Below are positions 11,764 to 21,438 of a stretch of 64,000 nt of DNA, piece by piece (within the stretch, counting starts at the first letter, position 1; each line of letters begins with the position of its first letter). A model generated the notes under the pieces. That model searched no databases. It saw only the letters and a list, made by a program, of their open reading frames with translations, and had not been told where the DNA came from. Source of the DNA: Orychophragmus violaceus (Eukaryota; Streptophyta; Magnoliopsida; Brassicales; Brassicaceae). The stretch spans positions 105,911,904 through 105,975,903 of the forward strand of contig CM058237.1 in assembly GCA_030180135.1 (NCBI GenBank), given 5' to 3'. The translations under genes were made by a program, and so were the position numbers.

Positions 11764-12669
11764 TTATACAAATGTCAGCATTGAATTCGGTATTGAATAC
11801 CTCAATGTAGAGATGAATGAAACATCATAAATACCTGAAGATGAAGGCTTGTAATCCATCTTCAACCTTTCAAAATCTTCCAAGAATTTGTTGCACTCAT
11901 TTTTCAAGTGCCCTTGCTTCTTACAGTAGCTACATGTCACAAGTGGGTCGGACTTGGGCTTCCAATAAGACTTGGGCCCATTCTGATCCGAGATCTTCAT
12001 GGCCTTAATCTTAAAACCCTTATCCTTCTGCACCCTAAGTGCCTTTCGGGAACCCTTTCTCATGTTCAGCTCAGTTGTTTTAAGCATTTCATGCAGCTCA
12101 GTCAATGTCTTAGACATCCCGCTCATATTGTAGTTCATAATGAACTGTTTATAGCTCGGCGGCAAAGACTGAAAGATGAGGTAAACGGCTTGCTTAGCAC
12201 TTATGGGACAGTCTAGTCTTTCCAAGTTTTCCAAGTAACTAATCATTTTACTGACATGAAGACTAACTGGACTTCCCTCAGGGAGGTTACACTCAACGAG
12301 ACGCCTCAAAGTTTGGCATCTCTCAACTCGTGTAAGTCCCTTGTACTTTGCCTTGAGGCCTGCGACAATCTCCATGGGTGACTCCAAGTTCTCATATTGA
12401 TGCTTCAACTCAGAACTCATGGTAGTCAACATAAGATTTCGCACATCAACCGCATCAGTGTAATGCTTGTTCCAAGCATCACACTCTGCATGTGTGGCAC
12501 TTGATCTCAATTTCTCGGGGAGAGCAATTTCAAGGACATAGTCTTTGCTCTCATGCTTGAGAATATTTCTCAAGTTCCGGTACCAAGTACAGAAATTTGA
12601 TCCGTTCAGTTTGTCCATCTCAAGGACAGACCGGATCGAGAAAGTGTTTTGATTTGTTGTGCTAGTTAT
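11764..12669 (-). pseudogene. Copia B Gag (UBN2 type), start codon lost
   Basis: A single open frame ends at 11764. By comparison with F, whose Gag starts ATG-ACT-AGC, the matching codon in B (12667-12669) is ATA, so the ancestral start is lost; the first ATG left is at 12618, 17 codons in, giving 284 residues. The UBN2 capsid core is complete and a CCHC knuckle (CSYCKKQGHLKNEC) is present near the end. It is more divergent from the A and F Gags than they are from each other. A shortened Gag might still be made from 12618; assembly of such a protein is uncertain. Confidence 0.7.
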
Positions 12670-14203
12670 AACTGAAATTTGGAGATAAATAGAGTTTTAG
12701 TTATTCAGTTCATAAAAGAGTAATCTTAATAACTTATAAGAAAACTCGCATTGCATTCAAAATTTCTTTGTTTAACCTCATATGAATGCAATGATTCCGA
12801 GACCCATGTTCAACTAAAACCAAAGTGGGCCACTGGCCGTCACCCGGAATTAGCTTTACTTGGTAAGCATGCACACAGCTAGTTATATCTATATAACTCT
12901 CGGTTGTGGATTGGGCCCAAGGCCCAATTCACCAGATGTTTCAAGGCCCGGGACTCCCGATGGCCCAGTCAAGGAAACCAATCTCTTACAGCCAAATAAT
13001 CACTAAAGTCTGGGACTCCCAATGAAATTAGTGACTATATACTACTTTACTTACGCAAAAACAGACACCTCACACTGTAAGCCATATCTGTAATTGAATA
13101 AGCGTTAAGTAGCTGACAAGATTGGGCAAGACATCCAAGCTTGATATTGTTTTTGAGGATTTTAGGTTTCAATAGATTTCCTCCCAAAAATAGAAGATTA
13201 CTATTTTGGGAAACTTTCCATTTCAGGTAACTTACTAAATATGGAAACTTTCTATTTAGGGAAACCTACTATTTTTTAGAAACTTTCTAAATCGGAAACA
13301 TGCTTATATTAGAAAATTTCTAAATTTTGGAAACTTGCTAAAATTAGAAATTTCTAATTTAATGTTTTATTAAAGTTTCGGTTGGGTCACAAATTATAGG
13401 CCCAATTCTTGGCCCAAGACCACAGAATTCCAATTGGCCCAATAATTTGACATAACCGAGTCGGTTCATTAATTCTGGTCCAAGACCAAATTAACTACTA
13501 AATCCAACTGGTTATTTACTAAACTAGACCAGCTCTAAATTATTTGGTCCAACCAAATCAAACTTAGACCAGCCTTCGGTTTAGGTTAAAATTCAATTTT
13601 GAATTTAAATCCGGTTTAACCAGAAATTAAATAATACCAATTGTATTAAATAATTTCCAGCAAACCGCGATTTGGTTAACCGCTTGAACCACCAATTAAA
13701 TTGGATCGGTTCGGTTAAGTCCAAAATCAGGAAGAAATAGATTGGTCTAACCAATCAAATTTAGCTGATTTTGACCTAACTTGCGGGTTAAGCTAAAGCT
13801 GACAATGAACCACAATCGGTTTGATCGGTTCATTGTCGCGGGTTTGGGAAGAACGAACCGCGAAGCTCGGCTGAACCGATTGGCTACTCGCGGAACGTAT
13901 GCCTCGCCAGCATATCGATCGATATGACGCTTACACGTCGATCGATACTAGCGTGCATCAGCTCGTTGCGATCGGGTCATCGGGACAGCGAGAAGCAATC
14001 GATCCGATCGATATCGATCGATATCACGCTCCCTCGTCGATCGATACGGGCGTCCACTTCGCATACCGATGGGTTTCAATCGGATTATGCGATTTACATA
14101 TTAGGTTTTTCAAGTTTTCTAATCAAATTTTACTCATTAAAATCGATTCATCAAACTAATAAACAACCTAGTATGATCCAAAAAGCAAAAACCTAACGAC
14201 CTA
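12670..14203 (-). other. 5' leader of copia B
   Basis: Non-coding. In transcript order it has a CGATCG palindrome cluster (about 13905-14065), an A/T-rich stretch of 'agaaagtttcc'-like repeats (about 13165-13370), and the CAGUG-loop hairpin (13069-13081). Same order as in D, F and G. Confidence 0.65.
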
Positions 14204-14204
14204 G

Positions 14205-14216
14205 GCTCTGATACCA
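14205..14216 (-). other. Primer-binding site of copia B (initiator Met tRNA)
   Basis: Minus strand TGGTATCAGAGC one base inside the LTR that begins at 14218. Complementary to the 3' end of initiator Met tRNA. Confidence 0.85.
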
Positions 14217-14217
14217 C

Positions 14218-14856
14218 TGTAGGATTATGTGTGTTCATAGGTTTAATTATCAGATTACAACCTAACATAATCAACTAGGATCTAGGTGATTTGCAGTTGA
14301 ATCATAAACAGATCAGGATCATTACCTTATGATTGCAGCGGATTGATCAAGGGAATATCGAGATCTGCAAGAGCTGATGATTACCGGCTCCTCCTAGGTA
14401 TCCACACACTTACAAGCTACTGGATCAGGCTGCTAGACCAAGCTGGAACAACAGAGAGAGAGGAGGACGGCCAGACCTAAAAATCGCAGAAGACTGGTCT
14501 TTCTGGCGCCTCCCTCTTCCTTATATGGGCCCAAGTAATTAAACTAATGGCCTATTAGGCTTTTGGGCCCAAGACCCAAATCAGACAAAAGACTGTATCT
14601 TGTCTGGCCCAATTCTCTGTACAAATACAGTAAATGTCTTGCATCTTACTGTATTAATTCCATTTTCACTTTCCCGTTAGCTATGGTGTGTGACCCTTTG
14701 GGATCATACAATACTGGTAATAAGTACTTAACTTATAGATCAAGAGCGGGCTCTAGCAAGTCATCATGACCTCCCAGTATTTATGACTTATGTCTGATCT
14801 CGACACTTATCATACTTTCTAGAGATAGCACAGTAGATTTCAGGACATTCCCAACA
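14218..14856 (-). repeat. Copia B 5' LTR (right copy, 639 bp)
   Basis: Same length as the left copy. It contains 'atgggcccaa' and 'tttgggcccaag' (TGGGCC-type) motifs in the presumed promoter region. Followed by TSD GCTGC at 14857-14861. Confidence 0.85.
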
Positions 14857-14861
14857 GCTGC

Positions 14862-15403
14862 GCCTCCACTGCAGTCCACACGCACACAAGCTGGAATCCG
14901 CCGAGATGCTAGTGCCGGGAATCGGATCTCCTGGGAAATTGTGTGTGTTTAGAGAGGTGGCTGCTCAATTCCACGATTAGGGTTCCAGGTCGTTCATATA
15001 AACCTATATATAGACCTGGAATGACTAAAACCCGATCATTGGACTAAAACCCAAAACGTTTAAGTCATAAACTGAAACATCAGTTTCGGGACCAACCTTG
15101 TGTCGATCGACACACCCAATGGTGTCGATCGACACACCTCTTAAAACTCGATTTCAATGTGTATCCAATACACATTGACCAGACCATATGCCAATGATCA
15201 ATCCCATACAAAGTGTATCCAGCTTGCTTAGGTGTGTGACCCTGTAGGTTCCCATAATACTAGCAATGAGTTACAACTCATTTGTCATAAGCGGCTTCTA
15301 GCAAAACATTATGACCACCTAGTCACACATGATTTGTCCGATCTCGACAATACAACTATCATACAGAGTAAGTACAATATGATTTCAGGACATAATCCCA
15401 ACA
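14862..15403 (-). repeat. Copia A 5' LTR, outer part after the B insertion
   Basis: Continues the LTR broken at 7938 and ends ...ATAATCCCAACA at 15403. It contains a tandem pair of GTGTCGATCGACAC palindromes (about 15101-15137). Joined to 7774-7938 it gives an LTR of about 707 bp, similar to the 728-bp LTR of C. It is followed directly by T sequence. Confidence 0.75.
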
Positions 15404-15408
15404 CTGTG

Positions 15409-16682
15409 ATGGCGCCTCCGAAAGCCCCCTGTGCTAAAATTTCTTCGAAGACTCAGCCGAGGAAGAGGTCAGCTCCTGATACGCCGGGGTTGGAGGGCCC
15501 ATGTAAAAAGACGAAGTACCTGGATGCGTGGACTCGGCTATCCTGGGAGAGAGGCGATGTGGCTGGAGTCGGCACGAGTGAGAAACGGTCATTTCTTTCT
15601 CGCAAAGAGATAGTGATGACTCGCCCTTGCAGCTCTCAGAAGGATGCGGATATCGCCACTCGGACATCCATCCATAATTTCGCTTATCATTACGAAAGCG
15701 AAGTACCCTTTGTCCATAACACCCAGGCCTGCTTCGACCTGCTTACCTGTTTGAGAGGAAGTGACGCCGACTGGCCTGCTCAGGAGAAGCTGCTGCATTC
15801 CGAGGCAATTGTCAATCTGAAGCGCGCCGAGGCAGAAGTAAGCATTTCTCTTCTCTTTGATTTATTTCAGTTTTTTTTAATCAGTTCTCACGGGAGTTCT
15901 TTCTTAGTTGATTGCGGCATCCAACAGAGTTATCCTGGAGAGCACCTGGGATACTCACTCGATGATTGAGGCGTTGAAGAAGCGCGAGGTTCAACTCGAG
16001 AAATTGAAGGATGAGAATCGCCAACTCTCGGAGAAGTTTCGGGAGGCCGAGGATAGAATTCGCAAAGCCGATGAGAAGGCGAAAGCGGATCGTGAGATAT
16101 GAATTGGAAGCTCTGCGTCATAAGAAGCTCTGTGAGCACAATGTTCTTAAAGAGAGGGGCCGGGTTGAGGCTGAGATGAGAACACGAGTTCAAGGTCGTT
16201 TCGACTTATTTCGTCAGTTCGTCAGCGACCAGGAGTCGGCGACCAAAAAGCAAGTAGAGTTAGGTACGACTTCCGGCCTAAAAGAATGTCTGCTTCAGCT
16301 GAAGGAGGATGGGGTGCCGATTCCTCAATCAGTTTTGGACCAAGTTATGGCGGACGAGGCTCGGGTCGATGGCGAGTTTGACGCTATGGATGTTCTTACA
16401 AAAGAAGATTTAAATTTTGAGCTTTCGCCACCTCAGCCTCCGCTACTTGTCTCGACGCGCCGAGATTCTCCGGCCCTGGTTCCTCAAAATATCAATCAGT
16501 TTGGCACTAACCTTGGGCTAGTTCTTCCTAAAGATCCTCTTGTTTCATCGGTTCAGGAGATGAGAGGCCAAGTAGACGTACCCTTGAATGCTTCAGATAC
16601 TGATGCTACGAGTGACGGGGTCGAGAAGGCTACTGAGGAGGTCGAGAAGGCTGCCGAGGAGGTTGAGAAGGCTGCCGAATAG
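15409..16682 (+). pseudogene. Antisense ORF of Tat element T, with a likely 70-bp intron
   Basis: On the strand opposite to gag-pol. ATG at 15409 begins a basic, proline-rich N-terminus with a KKTK-type cluster. The frame is open to 15837, then a GTAAGC...TTCTTAG segment (15838-15907) can be removed as a phase-0 intron, joining ...KRAEAE to LIAASNRV. The next part (about 15960-16095) is a strong coiled coil rich in K, E, R, L. One extra base near 16095 shifts the frame; reading resumes to a TAG at 16680-16682 with three 21-bp repeats (VEKA[T/A]EE) at 16620-16679. Antisense ORFs in this position are known from Tat elements such as maize Grande; their function is unknown to me. Element A is inserted only 5 bp upstream of the ATG, so the true start may lie elsewhere. 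Confidence 0.65.
15838..15907 (+). other. Candidate spliceosomal intron in the antisense ORF
   Basis: Donor GAA|GTAAGC, T-rich body, acceptor TTCTTAG|TTG, length 70 bp, phase 0. The unspliced frame runs to a stop at 15967-15969. Alternative acceptors (..TTTCAG near 15867) exist. Splicing is inferred from frame and consensus only. Confidence 0.55.
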
Positions 16683-17340
16683 GCTGTTTAGATTGTTTAA
16701 GCTTCCCTCCTATTTGTTTTTTATTTTTGTTAACTTTGTTTGTAGACTCTCTTTTGCTGAAGGGGGTGTTTTTGTTTGAACGTATCGGCTTGTTATTTTA
16801 ATATTTTTAATTAGTCAGGGCTTCATAGATTTCTTCATGGAGATTAAATTGAGTATCGATTAAGGTTCTAATAGGGGTATCTCAGATTATTTTAACTCGT
16901 CATGAATTAGATATGAACATCGACTAGATTTGAACCTGATTACGTAAATCTTAGCCGCAATGTTTCGGTTTTTCTTAGCCCGGCTGAGGTTAAGTTTGAA
17001 CATTGATTAGAACGTAAGCTGGTCATTGTTATTGCGAGGCTTATGCGTGCTCGGCTTAGTTGTTCAAAGGACGGACGAATATGCGAGGCTTAGTGCTCGG
17101 CATATTTGTTATCGTTCACCTTAGAGAACATACGGGTTCGAGCCCGGTTTGCAGTGCGAGACGGATCTCGGCTTTTCTTTACCACGTTATACATCCCGTG
17201 TGTAAAGAAGACCACGCTTCTGGCCAGGAAGCATGATGGAATCAATGCGAGTCTTATTGGTGTGCTCGGCTTTCGATCAAAGCAGTGTGTCGTTTGATCT
17301 TGCGAGCTGAGAAGCTCGGCTTAGTCTAGAGACTCATTAT
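16683..17340 (-). other. Non-coding 3' region of T between antisense ORF and tandem array
   Basis: No frame with recognisable similarity. The right part is rich in 'gctcggctta'-type words that look like diverged relatives of the 47-bp array that follows. Confidence 0.5.
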
Positions 17341-17597
17341 AGCTCGGCGCCTCCAACTCGGTAAGAGTATACGGAGCGAAAGATAATAGCTTGGCGTTCT
17401 AACTTGGTAAGTTAGACGGAGCAAGAAATAATAGCTCGGCGTTCTAACCCGGTAAGAGTTAGATGGAGTAAAAGATAATAGCTCGGCGTTCTAACTCGGT
17501 AAGTGTTAGACGGAGTAAAAGATAATAGCTCGGCGTTCTAACTCGGTAAGGGTTAGACGGAGTAAAAGATAATAGCTCGGCGTTCTAACTCGGTAAG
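17341..17597. repeat. 47-bp tandem repeat array of T, left part
   Basis: Five full units plus a half unit of about 47 bp beginning 'agctcggcgttctaactcgg' and ending 'ggagtaaaagataat'. The first two units are most diverged and the later ones nearly identical, as in an array expanding from one end. Copia C is inserted in the sixth unit; its TSD GTAAG (17593-17597) is part of the repeat. The array continues at 32417. Confidence 0.85.
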
Positions 17598-18325
17598 TGT
17601 TGGGAATGTCCTGAAATCTATTTGTACTTACTCTGATAGAAAGTCGTGTTGTCGAGATGAGACAATCATATGACACTGGGTAGTCATAATGCTTTGCTAG
17701 AAGCCACTTATGATCAATGAGTTGAGAACTCATTGCTAGTGTTATATGATCCTACAGGGTCACACACCTAAGCAAACTGGACATTGCATAAGAGGATGAT
17801 CATTAATGTAATGATCGGATGAATGCATATTTGATATGCATTCAACATCGACTTTTCTGGGCGATGTCGATCGATACACTAAGAGTATCGGTCGACATAA
17901 ATTGGCCGTGTCGATCGACACATAGAGTGTGTCGGTCGACACGACTCGCGGATTGACAGATTAAATTGGTTTAATTATTAGTTAATCCCGGGGCGGTTTA
18001 AGTCGACATATATAAGATATATGGTCGACCTAAACTCGATGATAACCTAATTCACAGCCACCAGAAACAGAAAACAAACCTCTCTGGAGATTCGATCTCA
18101 TAAGGCACTAGCATCCCTTCCTGTTCAGTTCGTGTGCGTGTGGATACCAGTAGAGGCGCAGCATCTGAGGCGCTCTAGATCTTGATTACTTGCAAATAAC
18201 TTCCGCTGCTAATCACCAGGTAATCACTAGATCTGATAGATTCAATTACATGAACCTGTAGATCCTAGGCTCGGAATTCAGACTAGGGTTGCTAATCCTG
18301 ATTAGAACTGCTAGAAATTCCTTCA
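17598..18325 (+). repeat. Copia C 5' LTR (728 bp)
   Basis: TGTTGGGAATG...AATTCCTTCA. It contains four TCGATCGA/TCGGTCGA palindromes (17858-17942) and a TATA box within an imperfect palindrome of GTCGAC and ATATAT words (18002-18029). Followed by the initiator-Met primer site. Confidence 0.9.
18009..18016 (+). promoter_or_regulatory. TATA box of copia C 5' LTR
   Basis: TATATAAG in the second half of the LTR, where the U3 promoter is expected. It is framed by GTCGACATATAT on the left and ATATATGGTCGAC on the right. The same box lies at 32100-32107 in the 3' LTR. Position and sequence support a core promoter; the transcription start is not known. Confidence 0.55.
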
Positions 18326-19175
18326 GTGGTATCAGAGCTTTAGGGTTCCATTGAATCTGTGGCATGTTGATTAGATTAGTTGAATCTGGATCTCTGTATA
18401 GTTGATACAAGCATGCTGAAATTCGTTTTTGATTAAAATCTAGTTTTAGGGTTTTAACTTGAAAAACGATTAGGGATTATCACCCTGTGTCGATCGACAC
18501 CAAGCGGGTATCGGTCGACACAGAAGGATAACCCGAATAAAAAATTTCGCCTAGTGTCGATCGACACAAGAGTTGTATCGGTCGACACAAACCTCGCGAG
18601 ATTGATGAACCGGTTCAATTGGATTGGACCGGTTATCGAGCTTGGTTAAATGGTTTGAATTGCGATTGGTTTGATTAGGTTGGTATCGACCGATGCTAGT
18701 GTAGCATCGATCGACACCGACTGGTATTCGAAACCGGATCAATTGGATTGATCGGTTATCGCGGATTGCCTTTGGTTATTCTGTATCGGTCGACATTAGA
18801 TTCGATGATTGGGTTTTGGAACCTGCAATCACAGAACCAAAGCATGATAAATCAATTAATTATAAGAACTAAAACATAATAAAACTGAACGTTTTAATGA
18901 TTCCGTTCCTCAATCAAATATCAAGTGATACTTGATGTCTTTCCAATCTTGTCGACTGTCAAGACTCGTTTCATTGAGTGATAGGCTTGCAGTGCAAGGT
19001 GTCCACAATTACATGAGTAAGGCAGGAAGTAATCGTGTTGATGGGCTTGCAGTGCAAGGCGTCAACAATTACATGACTGAAAAGATTGGTTTACTTGACT
19101 GGGCCATCAAAATCGTTTTGGGCTCAGAGACATCAGGTGGATTTGACATAAGATGTCAGTCCACAACCAAGAGTT
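18326..19175 (+). other. Copia C primer site and 5' leader, first part
   Basis: TGGTATCAGAGC at 18327-18338 matches the initiator-Met tRNA 3' end. Then come a cluster of TCGATCGACAC palindromes (18486-18790) and two perfect copies of CTTGCAGTGCAAG (18986-18998 and 19046-19058), which fold as a 4-bp stem with loop CAGUG. The two copies lie in a 60-bp direct repeat. The leader is cut at 19175 by D and resumes at 26904. Confidence 0.75.
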
Positions 19176-19802
19176 TGTTGGAATTGTGTCCAGCAATCTC
19201 TGTACTGTCTCTATAACGTAAGAGTATGTCAGTGATCAGACATAAGTCATACAATGCTGGGGGTCATGATGGCTTGCTAGAGTCCGCTCATGATCTATAA
19301 GTCTTGGACTTATTGCCTTTATTGTATGATCCCATATGGGTCACACGCTTAAGCTAGCAGGAAATAATGTTGGAACGGCTTAGCAGAAGTACGACAAAAG
19401 TGCTAGGCATTTGTCGTACTAAGAGAGAGAGACTAATGGGTCTGATTAAATGGAATTTAATCAGATTGGGCCCAAAAGCCCAAAAGGGAAAGAGAAGGCT
19501 TTTAAATGACTAAAAGCCAATTCTCTTCTCCCTTAACCTAACCCTAGCCGCGCCTCTCTCCTCTCTCTGCGCCAGCCTCCTTGTGGTCTAGCAGCCAGTT
19601 TCCGGTGATTGCGTGTGTGAGCCTTTGGAGGATCCATCTCTCGGTGTATCTCCCTGATCATTGACCTGTTCATCAATTCCGCTGCAAACAAACAGGTAAA
19701 AGGTGAGATCATATGTTTCTAAATAAGAACACCTAGATCTAATGCATGTTTAGGTTGATATCAATATGAGAATTGAATCAGGATCAACCAAAACTTCCAA
19801 CA
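19176..19802 (+). repeat. Copia D 5' LTR (627 bp)
   Basis: Perfect inverted ends TGTTGGAA...TTCCAACA. It contains a 'ttgggcccaaaagccc' TGGGCC-type motif about 320 bp in. Followed after one base by the initiator-Met primer site. Confidence 0.93.
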
Positions 19803-21438
19803 GTGGTATCAGAGCCATTGGTTCTTAGGTTTCTTGTTTTAGATTCATTGTTTAGGTTGTTTAAATCTGTTTAGATGTGTTTTGAATCCATTACTGATAA
19901 GAAAAACACATAAGAAACTGAATTAAAACCCTGAACAAACACTTGAATCACAAAACCGAGCTATATGACTCGGGTTTTGTGGATTGGCCAAGGCGTGATC
20001 AACCGGCTTGGCCGGATTGGTGATCACGGCCGAATGGCGACCGGTCGGCAAAGCGGAACGGTTGGGATCGGAACGGTCGGGATCGCACGGCGATCGCGTC
20101 CGATCGCGTCATCCCGATCGCGTCCCGGCTGTCCGTGCGGAGCGTCCCGGTCGCGTCTGTCCAAGCCGAGCGTCCGATCGTCCGTGCGTCGTCCCTGTCC
20201 CGTCCGTCCGTCCGGCTGTTTCCGTACCGACCGTCCCCGATCTCGGATCGAACGGCTCGCGGCTGATGCGGCTGGAAATTAGGTCACGACCAACTCGTTT
20301 TGGTTCGCGACTAATTCGGTTCGGTTCAAGGCTCGGTTTAAGATTTTAATTAAAAATCAACGTTCTGGTTTAATAAACAGATTTAATAATTTTATTAAAG
20401 TCTGGTTAAACCAGGATTAGAAATCCAATGTCGAAAGAAATATTGGATTTAGTGCCTAAACCAGGAATTTCTAATTTGATTTGGTTGGACCAAATAAATT
20501 GAGAAATTCCGGTTTAGTAAATAACCGGTTGACAATTGTGGTCATCGTAGTAATTGAAACTTGGTTAGACCAGTTTTAATGAACCAGACCGGTTATGTCA
20601 ATTAATTGGACAATTGGGTCATGTTTTGGACATGGATCAATTCTTGGGCCTCGGGCCAAGAAGTTAAAACAATTGGGCCATTAATTGAGTCATTCTTCAG
20701 ATTTAAATTCGATTTTAAATTTTATAAAGTTCCGAAATTTCGAAATTAGAAAGTTTCCAAAATTAGAAGTTTCTGAATTTGCGGGTTTTGGATTTTAAAG
20801 AAGTTTCTAAAGTTAGAAAGTTTCCGGTTTTAGAAAGTTTCCAATTTTAGAAAGTTTCTAAAAATAGTAGGTTTCCATAAATAGAAAGTTTCCCGAAATA
20901 GTAATCTTCTATTTTGGGAATGATTTTAATAAACCTACGGACCTCAAACAATATCAAGCGTTGGATGTCTTGTCCAGGCTATGTCAGCTGTCAAAGCCCA
21001 TTCAATTGCATTCATGGCCTTACAGTGTGAGGATGTCTGCTTTTGCGTGGGTAAGACGGTTTGTGATTCATAAATGTCATTGGGAGTCCCAGACATTAAT
21101 GATTACATGACTGTATAGTCCGGTTTTCTTGACTAGGCCATCGGGAGTCCCGGGCCTTGAGACATCAGGGTGGATTGGGCCTCGGGCCCAGATTCACAAC
21201 CAAGAGTTATATCACGGATATAATTAGCCGAAATAGGGCTTACCGATATAAGCTAAGGTTGGGTGACGGCCAGTGGCCCACTTTGATCTTAGTTATATGT
21301 GGATCTTGGAATCATTATATTCTATTGAGGGTAACTTAGGTTATTGAATATAATGCATGATTAATCATATTATAATTAATACGAGATTAATCATTTTGAA
21401 CATATAACTAATAACCTTTTTATTTATATATTTCAGAT
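19803..21438 (+). other. Copia D primer site and 5' leader
   Basis: Primer site TGGTATCAGAGCC at 19804-19816. A GC-rich island with many CGATCG words and repeated 'cgtccc' (about 19990-20270) follows; then eukaryote-like A/T-rich DNA with a degenerate series of 'agaaagtttcc' repeats (20740-20915); then the hairpin CTTACAGTGTGAG (21019-21031) and a block conserved in F and G up to the ATG. No convincing coding frame; the open frames across the GC island are a by-product of its composition. Confidence 0.75.

Larger units (their letters stand above)
7939..14856 (-). mobile_element. Copia element B (minus strand), Gag-only, TSD GCTGC
   Basis: A complete element of 6918 bp with two 639-bp LTRs (7939-8577 and 14218-14856), flanked by a perfect 5-bp duplication GCTGC (7934-7938 and 14857-14861). 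It is inserted in the LTR of A. I count at least six differences between its LTRs, so it is older than C, D and F but still fairly recent. Gag is a long single frame with a lost start codon; pol is in ruins and shares specific deletions with F. It is a non-autonomous element whose pol decay predates its insertion. Confidence 0.85.
2929..15403 (-). mobile_element. Copia element A (minus strand), left end off-window, interrupted by B
   Basis: Reading leftwards from 15403: 5' LTR, split by element B; primer-binding site; 1.3-kb leader; Gag frame with one stop; heavily decayed pol; 3' untranslated region cut at 2929 by the gypsy insertion. Its 3' LTR is off-window. The LTR ends with TGTTGGGA at 15403 and the next five bases, CTGTG, should be its TSD, but the other copy is not visible. 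It belongs to the same copia group as B-G and to the Gag-retaining, pol-collapsed class with B and F. Confidence 0.8.

Noticed and set aside
15232..15408. Upstream extension of the antisense ORF to 15232
   Set aside because: This part is LTR sequence of element A, open by chance.
17341..17597. CRISPR-like array
   Set aside because: Units are contiguous 47-bp tandem repeats without unique spacers, in eukaryotic transposon DNA.
19965..20349. Overlapping open frames of about 105-113 codons across the GC-rich island in the D leader (similar in F and G)
   Set aside because: Several frames and both strands are open because the island lacks A/T; the predicted peptides are Arg/Ser/Pro-rich with no conservation between D, F and G. 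Best read as non-coding leader.
20740..20915. Heat-shock elements like those of ONSEN in the 'gaaagtttcc' repeats
   Set aside because: The consensus needs GAA and TTC separated by two bases; here the spacing is three, and the repeats lie in the leader rather than in the LTR promoter.
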